64,000 bases of DNA from Cercophora sp. LCS_1 (lineage: Eukaryota > Ascomycota > Sordariomycetes > Sordariales > Lasiosphaeriaceae). Numbering within the stretch: the first letter of the stretch is position 1; every line of letters begins with the position of its first letter. The stretch covers positions 186,001-250,000 of the forward strand of contig JAPZLL010000036.1 of NCBI GenBank assembly GCA_036250225.1, read 5' to 3'. The position numbers and the translations under genes were made by a program. A model generated the notes under the pieces. It was not told where the DNA came from. It worked only from the letters and a program-made list of their open reading frames with translations, and made no database searches. This document shows, piece after piece, positions 10,373 through 20,091 of the stretch.

Positions 10373-12192
10373 ATGCGTCTCATCGGCGTCCAGACCTTGG
10401 AGCTCAAGGAGTGTATTGCTGAGGAAACTCCGCCATACGCAATCCTATCTCACACCTGGGGAGATGGCGAAGTCTCATTTCAAGACTTTCAGGACCACGC
10501 CAAGGCCCGAGAGAAACCTGGGTTTCGGAAGATCAAATTCTGCTGTGAGGAAGCCTACCGCGACGGGCTAGACTGGGCATGGGTTGATACCCGCTGTATT
10601 AACAAAACTTCAAGCGCCGAGCTGTCCGAGACGATCAACTCTATGTTCCGGTACTATCAAAATGCTATCCTCTGTTATGCGTACATCTCAGATGTGCACA
10701 TAGTCTACTGAGGGTGGTCGTAGCAGTTCCAGGAGCCGCCGTCTGAGCAGCAAGGAAGAGAAGACTTACTCAAGTCGAGGTGGTTCACGCGTGGTTGGAC
10801 ACTCCAAGAACTCATTGCTCCCTCTCGGGTCGTCTTTTTCGACCGGTCGTGGACATTCATCGCTACAAAACGCGGTATGGCGCAAGAAATCTCTGAGGCG
10901 ACGGGCATATCGGTCGACATTTTGAATCACGAAACCGTCGTCTCGAGGGGTTCCGCATACGACAGGATGAGATGGGCATCCAAGCGACACACTACGAGGG
11001 TGGAGGGTATCGCGTATTGCCTCATGGGTATATTTAACGTCAACATGGCACTGTTGTACGGAGAGGGTAAAAATGCCTTCATCAGACTCCAGGGAGGGTT
11101 TATGAAAATATCGGGAGATTGCTCCCCCCCTGGGGACCTTCCAGCACTCTCACCTTTATCGACCCCAATGGGATCGCAAAAGACCACCCAAGTACCTTTC
11201 AGAGCTCGTCTATTTGTGGTGCCCTCGCCGGAAGCCTGGCCAACTTCCTGGGAATGACGTACGCGGGCTCAGGACGCTTCCCCAGCATGAAACATTACTT
11301 CAGCCCCGGGGCTAGAGGACAGCCGCAGATTACTGGCCGTTTTCTTCAAGGAGCGCTATCGATCAGTAGGTTGAGCAACGCAAACATGTGGCGTGTGTCA
11401 GGCTTTCTGAGATCCCTCTTTGACGCAACACCAAATGCGACTCTCCGCGACAAGCTCCACATGGACTTCTTGTCGAGGCCATACTCGGAAGACGCCTTCC
11501 AGACGGTGAGCCTTGGTGGGGAACCAACAGAAACGACACTTTACTTCGCCCGTCTTAAGGATGCTTGCAGTATTCAGGGGTCATCTTCAAAGTTCTCGCC
11601 TTGTATCCTCTTCTGCAAAGCTACAAACCGACGCTCCGAGACGTTGCTTCTCACCAGGTTTCGCCACATAATCAGCTGCTTCCCAGACGACGATACCAAC
11701 ATCCAATGGGCGCCGACAGCTTGCTTCCTCGACCTGCATTATCCATGCTGGGATTGGGCCTGCTCCCCACAGGCAGACGATGACTCCTTCAAGCTTTGTC
11801 TACCAGAGAATGACAATTCGCCATTGTCTGTCAGTCGTCTGCATCAGTCAACAAAGGCAGAAGTGGAAGGAGCCGTCATCACCACCATCCGCTTCAAGCT
11901 TGGTGCCGACGGCTTGACCATCGTCTTGCTTGCTGGATATTCTCAGTCGTTTTCGTCGTTCGGGCTCGAGATTCACACACCGAGGGTCGAGAATTCTGCG
12001 ATGCTAGATGACCCACGTCGTTTTTTCAGCGACGAGGCTTTGGCCATTCATCCACGGGTTTCCCGGACCGTCAAGAGGGCAATACTCTCAGTGGGGGATG
12101 TCCGCGTGATTGCTACGTTGGTGACGGAGGTCATGGATGCTTATGGAATTGTTCGTCGTAACAACATTCACTTAGCTTTCCGGGAACAGTGA
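10373..12192 (+). pseudogene. Broken HET-domain (heterokaryon incompatibility) gene
   Basis: The frame starts MRLIGVQTLELKE at 10373 and carries the HET signature blocks in order: PPYAILSHTWGDGEVSF, LDWAWVDTRCINK, SSAELSETINSMFRYY, CYAYISDV, SRWFTRGWTLQELIAP and YCLMGIFNVNMALLYGEG. Between CYAYISDV and SRWFTRG, which are in the same frame, lie two stops: TGA at 10709-10711 and TAG at 10721-10723. A third break follows at the seven-C run near 11124-11130. There the reading shifts to another frame, which stays open to the TGA at 12190-12192 and contains DPNGIAKDHPSTFQSS, typical of the segment after the HET domain. Candidate introns over the stops would be 30-39 nt or would delete conserved residues. 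HET proteins trigger cell death on fusion of incompatible strains; this copy should not give a full-length product. Confidence 0.75.
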
Positions 12193-12915
12193 GCAATCTA
12201 TGGTACATAAACTTCACTGAGTCTTGTGGATTTCATTGCTAGGGCGAGCGATAGGCCTCCAAAACACTCCATTCTTGTCCTGCCCCCGATGGGGAGTGAG
12301 ATCCGATCGCATCCTGGCTATCCTGAAATCGAGGATCTGAGCTGGAACATGATCTCAGCGCAGTCGATGAAAAAAAACGGATTATGCCAGACGTCTCATG
12401 ATCTAAAGCGACCGAGCGATGGACGCAACGCCCGAACAGAAAGAAGCGTTCTTACAGAGGGAATGTCGAATTTGCCTCGCAAGCGTGAGTGAATGTTGTA
12501 ATTCGGGTTGCGACGTGGTCTCGACACTGGGACCGGTGTTGAAACACGGTTCCCCAACATAAGAAACACCCCCAACGAACCAATCGTAACCTTGGGTCAA
12601 AACCCGGGATACATGGCGTTTCAAATGCAAGCAATCTCAGCCACAGCATGCACCCCAGGCAAGAAAAAGCCGACCACCGGAGGAGCATCAGGGGAACTTC
12701 ATGAAGACAGAACAACAGCCCGGTAACGCCAGCACAAATCAATTTTTGGGCCGGGTGATCCGCCCGATATATACATAGCACCCTCGCATCATAGACATCG
12801 CGAGCAGTCGGTCATGGCTAAATAGAGGGAGTGCGAGAAATAAAACAAAAAGGAAAAAAAAGGAAGCCAGCTAGCCAAGATGCGTCCACCTCCCAGCTAA
12901 CGGACCATTGTCTGG
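12193..12915. other. Intergenic region between HET pseudogene and repeat-protein gene
   Basis: No gene recognised. It contains the 3' sides of two convergent units. A short A-rich run (about 12842-12862) precedes the stop of the repeat protein and probably belongs to its 3' UTR. Confidence 0.4.
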
Positions 12916-13947
12916 TTAGTTGCCACCAGTGCGAACTCTCTTGCCCTTGTGATGGCGAGCCTCGATCTCGGGTGTGCTGCGGCCGTTGTTCTTGACACGC
13001 TTGCCCTTGTGGTGGCGGACCTCGAGAGCAGGACCATCCAACTCGTCATCATCCTCGACGTTGCGCTTGTTGTTCTTCACACGCTTACCCTTATGGTGAC
13101 GAGGCTCGAGAGCAGGAGCATCCAGTTCATCTTCTTCCTCAACATTGCGTTTGTTATTCTTGACGCGCTTTCCCTTGTGGTGGCGGGCCTCGAGAGCAGG
13201 ACCGTCCAATTCGTCGTCGTCCTCAACGTTACGCTTGTTGTTCTTGACGCGCTTGCCTTTGTGGTGACGGGCCTCAATCTCGGGTGTGCTGCGTCCGTTG
13301 TTCTTGACGCGTTTCCCCTTGTGATGGCGGGCCTCGAGAACAGCAGCATTCAATTCGTCGTCGTCGTGGTCCTCGTCCTCGACGTCGCGCTTGTTGTTCT
13401 TGACACGCTTGCCCTTGTGGTGACGGGCCACAAGCTCCGGAGCGTCAAGCTCGTCGTCATCATCCTCAACATTACGCTTGTTGTTCTTCACCCGCTTGCC
13501 TTTGTGGTGGCGGACCTCCAGAACCGGGCCCTCAAGCTCGTCGTCGGCAGTGCGCTTGTTGTTCTTGACTCTCTTTCCCTTGTGGTGGCGGGCCTCCAGG
13601 ACCGCAGCATCAACCTCGTCGTCGTCGTCATCCTCAACATTACGTTTGTTGTTCTTCACCCGCTTCCCCTTGTGATGACGGGCCTCAATCTCAGGTGTGC
13701 TGCGCCCATTGTTCTTCACGCGTTTCCCTTTATGGTGACGCGCCTCAATCTGAGATTCAGTGGTGACAGGACCAGCTGTGGCAGGCAGGGCGAGAGCAAG
13801 AGCAGTGCCCTAACATGGTCAGTTGTGTAAGCATGTAAGAGGAGGTGAATGGCGTACCACTTTGACGAAGGTCGAGGCCTGGAAGGCAACTGCCGAAGAG
13901 GCGACCAGAGCGCCAACAAGGAACTGAGCAAAGGTAGGAGTGTGCAT
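12916..13947 (-). CDS. Secreted Kex2-type repeat protein (11 RHHKGKR units), candidate peptide precursor
   Basis: Two exons, 13947-13858 and 13809-12916, joined over a 48-nt intron (GTACGC..TAG), give 327 aa. The start MHTPTFAQFLVGALVASSAVA is a clear signal peptide. A short propeptide-like stretch follows to about residue 51, and eleven repeats of 15-32 aa fill residues 52-327. Each has xRHHKGKR; the first ten continue with VKNN. Seven repeats then have KR and an Asp/Glu-rich spacer ending in hydrophobic residues before the next RHH. Three (units 1, 6 and 10) instead have VKNNGRSTPEI. In all there are 18 Lys-Arg pairs, the consensus for the Golgi protease Kex2. The repeats contain no Tyr, Phe, Trp, Cys or Met. 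The layout matches fungal KEP proteins (Kex2-processed repeat proteins), which include RiPP precursors such as those of ustiloxin-like compounds, and pheromones. A UstYa-like gene lies 1.9 kb away, divergently transcribed. A metal-binding or wall role is an alternative. Confidence 0.85.
12919..13746 (-). repeat. In-gene tandem repeat array, 11 units of 45-96 nt
   Basis: The coding repeats run from 13746 down to 12919. Unit lengths in residues are 20, 30, 26, 29, 32, 20, 28, 28, 28, 20 and 15. The RHHKGKR-VKNN core is nearly invariant in protein but varies at synonymous positions in DNA. The copies are therefore not recent identical duplications, and the peptide core looks conserved by selection. 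The spacers vary in length and acidity. The short STPEI units recur at positions 1, 6 and 10, which suggests duplication of a larger block. Confidence 0.9.
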
Positions 13948-15832
13948 CTTGGCTAATGTAGGCTGGCTGGCCGGCAGCAAGGATCAAATGATACAAGGAA
14001 TAGAATGTAAAAAGGGAAATGGCACCAGGCTACCGGACGAAGTCAACTGAGAAAGGAAAAGGCGGATGAGGATAGCATCTCGAGGATCGGACGATGTGAG
14101 CGAGTTTGAGAGCTTTATAGATTTAAACCAAATACGGAGACCTCACGTACTGGGGGGTAGCCGCAAACTCTGAGACATGATTCCAAAGAAAAGCTGCCCA
14201 TCTCCATGAGCCGCTTAGCCGTCGAAGGGAGAGATGAGACAAGCATGTGGCCGATTTTGTTCCCAACGAGACTTCGCTGAGCGGTTCCCTGTCGGGGTAG
14301 TGTGTCTCAAGATGCTGGACCACAGACCGACCACTCGGTCGTGACCGTATGGGTCCCGAAGGCAACGGGAAGCGATGCTAGACAGGGCGTGGCGGTACCA
14401 TCGCCTGTCACTAAGAGCGCGCTTCGTCCGTGAGAAAAGACCCGCGTACTCGTTCCCTTGTCTGAGCCCACAATTCACAGCCCACAACCACCGAGTTAGC
14501 GGTTTGGGAACGCCGTTGTCGATGTAAGATCTGCGTAACGTGTGCCAAGACATGCAGACAGGGATGAGCTGAAGGTCGGCGTCCTTCCCCAGATCGTCAA
14601 GAAATGCGGCTCACGGCTGAAGTTGCCCTCGTCTCAGCGTGCCAAGCATGATCTCCAATGCGATCTCCGGGTCCTCCCCATACTGCTAGGGTATCTGCCC
14701 CGAGCTACGGATTCGCTCTGCGGCTTTTCAGACGAGGAGGGTGGCTGTGATCATGATCGCTGTCTTTGGGAGATCGGTCTTGGCACTTGAGACATGAGGC
14801 ATAATTCAGGGACACGCTGTTTGCGCCTTAAGATGCTGCTTGCCCTCTCCGCAGCGGTTCAGAGGCCACAGAGCGCCGGCCGTGTTTGTTCACGTGTTGT
14901 TTCGTTTGGCGGCCGCGTTGTGCGTCTCGCCGTTGGGAAAGACGCCGATTTAGAACCAGCAATGGAGCGTCGAAGCCTAGTCGTTTCCAATCATCAGTCG
15001 CGCGGTTGTTGCTCCCCAGTCGACTTGGGCTCTCTTATCTTATCTGAGACACCGCCTTAGCCCGTTTAGAATGCTGAAACACAGCGTGGGGCCGCCCTGG
15101 CGTGCAGTAGCGCGACCCCCTTGGCAAAGCATCGACCCACACGTTTCAAGAACCCTTTGCTTGAGTCGACAAATCCCAAAAAGTGTCGTTTACCAATGCC
15201 GAGACTGCCGACCTTCTTCCCCTTTTGCGGGTGCTCGCCTCCAAAAATACCAGGTTCTGAACCCCCGCTTGGAACCTCCAAACCTCACCATGGAAAGCAT
15301 GAAGTCGTTTACGTGATCGGGGAGCCCCTGGGATAATCTCTTGGCAGGCGCTACCCTCGCAAGCCACAGCGGTACTGCCCTTCTTGGCTATGGCTTCGTC
15401 TCGTCTTTCCCTCGATGACAAGCTCAAACACTCAGACACGAGCCTCAACTCCTGAGTCTCTGCTGTCTCATGGACCGCCTAGTTGCAAGACCCATCAGGG
15501 GCTTTGTCCACTTCCAACCCGCGTAGACATGCCCCTTCTCCCTCAGAGCCCCAGCAACTGATTTTCCTCCCTCTTGCTCACCTCTTCGACATTCGGCGAT
15601 CAAAGCTTGACCTATGATCTGATGCTGGGCTATCAGGGTCTTTGCCAAGCCCACGCCTGACTTCACTTCCATCTTCCTCCATTCCCTTTCCTCAACGGGA
15701 CATACTATCTCACTCTTCGCTTCTCTCCCTTGGTTCTCTTCTCATACACGCACCTGGTGTGCTTTGTATCTTCATTGGTGACATTTTTATATTTTGTAGT
15801 TGACTTTTCTTCTGTTCTCTCACTTCTTCAAG
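13948..15832. other. Shared upstream region of the repeat-protein and UstYa-like genes
   Basis: About 1.9 kb separates the divergent starts at 13947 (-) and 15833 (+). No coding sequence is convincing here; the open frames of 70-110 codons have no recognisable features. The 150 nt before 15833 are CT-rich (CTTCTCCC, CTCTCACTTCTTC), as in many fungal promoters. The arrangement would allow joint control. Confidence 0.4.
14114..14119 (-). promoter_or_regulatory. Candidate TATA box of the repeat-protein gene
   Basis: TATAAA on the minus strand, in the context CTATAAAG, lies 167 nt upstream of the ATG at 13947. Distance and orientation fit a core promoter with a moderate 5' UTR. No transcript evidence is available. 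Confidence 0.4.
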
Positions 15833-16837
15833 ATGTCAAAGTCCAAATACCAACCAGTAGCCACCGACGAGGAGCGGAGTCTCAGGAGCGTTCAGGAAAC
15901 CAAAGCAGAATGGCTGCATCCTGACTTGGATCGAGAGTCATTCCCAACCCCAAGAGCCAGCGGGAATCTACGACAACATTGGGTTTGGCTCGCACACGCA
16001 GTCCTCTTATCCGCATCCTTCACCTTCTTCGCCCTGTCATTGTGCATGACCAAGAGCATAGGAAGCTCATCCGACCCGAGCTTTTTATCGAAGATTACCA
16101 CATACTGTACGGTCATTCCTGGTTGCCTGTCTCTTTCGCTTCAGTCACTAATCTACCCGCAGCGCCTCTATTTCCGGCGGTGCAGTATGAGCTGCGCAAA
16201 TTCGACCTCACCCCGCTTCCCACGGATTCCGGGTCGCCGTACATTGGCTACGGGCCATCCGTTGACCGGGCCTGGGACTATATTGCCAATGATAGTAAGA
16301 AGCCACCCCAAGTCTTCCGGTGTTCTGCTGACCGTCTTGAAGTCGGAGATATCATGATCACCGAGGAGGAGAGAGAAAAGCTCGGTCTCTCCCCGGACTC
16401 TCTCAAAATCCAGAACCCGAGGACGGGCGAGTGGGGTTACAGGGCAGGTGTTGAAGTTTTCCACCAGTTGCATTGCTTGAACCTGCTCAGACAAGCTTTA
16501 TACAAGGATTACTATGGGAACAAGTCTCTCGGCGGTGATGTTGGTGACGCTGATGGCGCCGAGGACCTCTTTGGTCATGTTGGTTCGTGGCCACGACGGT
16601 CAATCTCTTGAGCTTCGCGCTAACACAAGTCCAGATCATTGCATCGAGACCCTGAGAGAAAATCTCATGTGTCATGGCGATATCAGCGTCTTCACTTTCA
16701 AAAGGTTCCCTGAGCTCGCGGACGAGGGCATCGAGGGCGACTGGCCCGACTTTCAGGTCAACCACATGTGCAGGAATTTTGAGGCCCTTAGGAAATGGAA
16801 CAATGACCATGTCGCTGCATGGGATCATGATGCTTGA
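15833..16837 (+). CDS. UstYa-like DUF3328 protein
   Basis: Three exons, 15833-16106, 16163-16582 and 16635-16837, give 298 aa. Introns are 16107-16162 (GTACGG..CAG, branch CTAAT) and 16583-16634 (GTTCGT..CAG, branch GCTAAC). A single transmembrane segment covers about residues 50-72. The lumenal part has the two family motifs HQLHC (192-196) and HVDHC (230-234), followed by LRENLMCHGD, plus SPYIGYGPSVDRAWD typical of the middle. These His-Cys motifs define the UstYa/YxxC family, members of which catalyse oxidative cyclisation, halogenation or related steps on secreted peptides in dikaritin RiPP pathways. The second intron is fixed by the need to restore HVDHC in frame. The neighbour 1.9 kb away is a Kex2-type repeat precursor, which makes a peptide-modifying role plausible. 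No tyrosinase-like, protease or methyltransferase gene is seen nearby. Confidence 0.88.
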
Positions 16838-17876
16838 TATCAGCGAAGGACATTCGCTGCACTGTACATAACATCTCATTCGGGCGGTTGTACATATGAG
16901 ATCAGAATTCGGAGTTGCACATATCAACCTTCTCGTCTTACACGATTGCTGGTATTTTTCGCTTTGGGGTCCGCTACACCGGAGTCGTGTTGTTGGTCAC
17001 AGCTTGCATTTTGGAGCGGGTGTTTGATGGAAAGGGGAAGGGTGGATGGGTCGTTGGTTTAAACGTTGATTTTAAAGTACAATACTTCGGCTTTCAAGCC
17101 CGTCTGAATTCGCTGCTGTGATCCAGCCTGTCCTGTCAACGAGGGGTTCCGCTCGAGAAGGTTGCGCTGTAAGCCGTGTCTTGCGGTTCCTGTTCCGGGG
17201 CGGAGATATCGGAGTGCGAGCGGATTCATTGGGACACGCCATTCTTTCCTGCATCGGCCCGGCCAGTAGTTCGAGTGCGCCGGCGAATCATGTCTCCGGG
17301 CAGGGCTCCATCATGCAATTGTCGCTCTGGATTGGATGATGCCACCCGCGGGCGCTCTCAACAAAGCGGCGCTGCAACGCAACTGCTCCCGTTGAGATGG
17401 GATGTTTCCAGCGAAAGTTGTGGGGATGGCAATTCAAACTGGTGCGATCCTCGCGCGGATTCGGCGTGGTTGTCCGCTTCGGAGCCATCAGTGGCGCTCA
17501 CCCCGGTGCCTTTGGACGAGTGTCCCTCTGCGGGAGACAATAAATACAGTTGCTGCCTCCAACGTTGGCGTATGAACCTATCCACTGAACTGCATCATCC
17601 CCCCACCGCGACAGAGGTATATCGACTGCCTCACCTTCACCATTGGCTCGAATCGCACTGAACGATTTGAGGCCAAGAAAGGAAAGCGCGTGGTGTTAGT
17701 GGCGTGTTCTCCCCCTGTCTCGGAAGGCGGGAGCTGCGAAATTGTTGCCCCAGTTGCCCAGCAGGACCCGGCAAAAATATCGACTTATCTGACAGACGGA
17801 TTCCCAATCGCTTCGCGACGGGCGATCTGATTGTCTTTCTTCCTCCCATTCCCCTCGCCACACTTGCTCGCCCAAG
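16838..17876. other. Intergenic region UstYa-like gene / ERG3
   Basis: No gene recognised in about 1 kb. The right end is the ERG3 promoter and 5' UTR, with a pyrimidine-rich stretch (TTGTCTTTCTTCCTCCC) just before the ATG. Confidence 0.4.
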
Positions 17877-18991
17877 ATGGATGTCGTTCTCGAGCTCACC
17901 GACACGTTCATGTTTGACTACATGTACGCATGGCTTCTTCCAGCGAAACTCCATGACTTTCCCGACCATGCCGCTCTCAATGCGAGCGCCAGGTCCTTTT
18001 CGCAATGGGAGTACAAGCCCGCGACGTCGTTTATCTCCTTTGAGCCCTCGGAGGCGGCCTACACGAGCGCGTGGGATAGGGACAACATCTTGCGCCAGAG
18101 TTTGTCGCTGTTCCTGATTATGTGGTTCGTAACTCCGCCTCAGACACTTCACCCCCTTTCCACACTGTCGGGACCACGCCACTGACATAGTTTGCGCTGC
18201 GCAGGATCTTTGGCCTCCTTGTATACTATATCTTCGCGACCCTATCATATGTCTTCGTCTTCGACAAGAAGACAATGGAACATCCCAAGTTCCTCAAGAA
18301 CCAGGTCTACCTCGAGATCAAGCAAACGAACCAGGCCCTCCCGGTCATGGCCCTCTTCACTTTCCCAGCACTTGTCGCCGAAGTCCGTGGGTACAGCAAG
18401 CTCTACGACACATCCGCCGAAGGCCCGGGTTGGTGGTACGACATCCTCCAGTTCCCGCTCTTCGTTCTCTTCACCGATCTCTTCATCTACCTCATTCACC
18501 GCGGTCTCCACCACCCGCTTGTGTACAAGCATTTGCACAAGCCGCACCACAAATGGATCATGCCGACTCCCTTTGCCAGCCACGCCTTCCACCCTCTCGA
18601 TGGCTTTGCGCAGAGCGTGCCCTATCACGTCTTCCCCTTCATCTTCCCTCTGCAGAAGTTTGCCTACGTTGCTCTCTTCGTCTTCATCAACTTCTGGACC
18701 ATCATGATTCATGATGGCGAGTATTATGCCAACAACGCCGTCATCAATGGCGCCGCTTGCCACAGTGTGCACCATTTCGCCTTCAACTACAACTATGGCC
18801 AGTTCACAACGCTATGGGACCGCCTCGGCGGTAGCTACCGCAAACCCGATGCCGAGTTGTTTGAGAAGGAGAAGAAGATGAGCAAGAAGACATGGGAGAA
18901 GCAGGTTGAAGTGATGGAGGAGACGCTCAAGGAGGTTGAGGGTGAGGATGATCGCGAGTATGGGGCGGAAGACCTCAAGAAGACGCAGTAA
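17877..18991 (+). CDS. erg3: C-5 sterol desaturase Erg3
   Basis: Two exons, 17877-18124 and 18205-18991, with an 80-nt intron (GTTCGT..CAG), give 344 aa. Hydrophobic membrane segments alternate with the three histidine boxes of the fatty-acid-hydroxylase superfamily: HRGLH (181-185), HKPHH (194-198) and HSVHH (269-273), the last within HSVHHFAFNYNYGQ. Erg3 introduces the C5-C6 double bond in episterol on the way to ergosterol and resides in the endoplasmic reticulum. The length and the N-terminus (MDVVLELTDTFMFDYMYAW) fit filamentous-fungal Erg3. The C-terminal tail is charged (KKMSKKTWEKQ). Loss of this enzyme is known to affect azole response in fungi. It probably is an independent housekeeping gene, though it lies next to the UstYa-like gene. 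Confidence 0.93.
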
Positions 18992-19674
18992 AGGGTGGCT
19001 AGTGTTGAGTCAGTCCTCGGGATTTATGCCGAGCGAGGGTTTGCATAAGAGTAGGCTTTTGGGTACTGTTCACGACGTAATGGAGGATGACCGGGACAGG
19101 AGTAAATAGCATGGTTCGGTTGCGGAGCGACATCCGATTTGGGCATCCGGTGGCGGTGGCTTCCTCATTCATATTGTAAATACTTTGTTCATCTAGACTA
19201 TCTAATCATCGGGCGGGTATGCAGCGGTTGGCGTTTGGAAAAAGATGGGAAGTCTCCCAAAAAGGTTTTGGACGACGAGATGAAGGAACTTATAATGGAG
19301 GAAGTTGGGAGGGAATTTGAGACGACCCCAAAGTTGATATTTAACTTGTCCAAGATTTGGAGAGCTCGGACAGTGACGAAAGAATTACGGGCATTATCCC
19401 TTGCATTTCTCCCATCTCATCTCATTGTGCGCTGTGCTGATCATCCCTCGACTCAAAATGACCTCCCCAGGCAGCTCATTACTCCCGCTCATGACGCCTT
19501 ACTCGAAACCGAACAAAACAAGAAGTATGCGACAAATGAAAAATAATAACCAATTCGCAGAGAGAAACAACGATCCCCTCAAAGACGACGCAGCGGTAAC
19601 AAAAGCCCGTTCAAGACACAAGCCGACCTTGCAGAAATTCCAACACCCTTCTCAACCCGCTAGGTCCCGGTCCC
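18992..19674. other. Intergenic region with possible transposase remnant
   Basis: No intact gene. On the plus strand at about 19234-19400 one frame gives KDGKSPKKVLDDEMKELI, EFETTPKLIFNLSK and ARTVTKELRAL. These fragments look like the helix-turn-helix DNA-binding part of a Tc1/mariner-type transposase. There is no catalytic domain, and terminal inverted repeats were not seen, so at most it is a relic. Confidence 0.3.
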
Positions 19675-20091
19675 CTAAGAAAAGCTGACAAACTTGGGAT
19701 CTTTTGGCCTCCCATCTGCCCCAATCCCGTTCGCCCGGAACCGTTGCTCCATATACTCTCGCCTCGCCTCGTCAAACTGTAGCCTCTTGCGCTTCATAAT
19801 CTTGAGGATCTCCCTCTTCGCTTCGGCATCCAGTCCCGCGCGCGAGTCGTTTCCTTCCACGTTGCCTGACAGATCAAAGTTGGATGACGACAGGCCTGCT
19901 TCCATGTCGCCTGCGAATGAGGTCGGTAGTCGTGAGTAGAGGTATGCGCGGCCGGGGAAGCGCACGTCTGAGAGGATGTGCGTTGCGTCGGTTACGATGC
20001 CGTTGAAGGCTGGGAACCATCGGGATCGAGTGATGTAGAGGGCGGTGCCGGTTATGAGGACGAAGAGGGCGAGGGAGTAGAGGAGATACAT
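19675..20091 (-). CDS. Small conserved membrane-anchored protein, unknown function
   Basis: Single-exon frame of 138 aa. Residues 1-19 (MYLLYSLALFVLITGTALY) form a signal anchor or transmembrane helix. The middle has RFPGRAYLYSRLPTSFAGDMEAGLSSSNFDL. The C-terminal half is predicted helical and charged (EAKREILKIMKRKRLQFDEARREYM) and ends with GADGRPKDPKFVSFS. The defined C-terminus and clean frame argue for a real gene, and I believe similar short proteins occur in other Pezizomycotina, but I do not recognise a characterised family. It is divergent from the eL28 gene across 536 nt. Confidence 0.65.
   Translation of the reverse strand: MYLLYSLALFVLITGTALYITRSRWFPAFNGIVTDATHILSDVRFPGRAYLYSRLPTSFAGDMEAGLSSSNFDLSGNVEGNDSRAGLDAEAKREILKIMKRKRLQFDEARREYMEQRFRANGIGADGRPKDPKFVSFS

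Noticed and set aside
10694..10732. A 39-nt intron removing both stops in the HET gene
   Set aside because: It starts at GTGCAC and ends at CAG in frame, but is shorter than any other intron in the window. It would not explain the later frameshift either.
12919..13746. CRISPR-like array of regular repeats
   Set aside because: Units are coding, of uneven length and without unique spacers of constant size; the genome is eukaryotic.
12949..13830. A 293-codon plus-strand open frame opposite the repeat protein
   Set aside because: It is the mirror of the repeat array: hydrophobic, periodic, with no intron logic. The minus strand has a signal peptide, a proper intron and a meaningful repeat.
15833..18991. 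ERG3 as part of the putative peptide cluster
   Set aside because: It has the normal length and motifs of the ergosterol-pathway gene; adjacency alone is not evidence for a role in the cluster.
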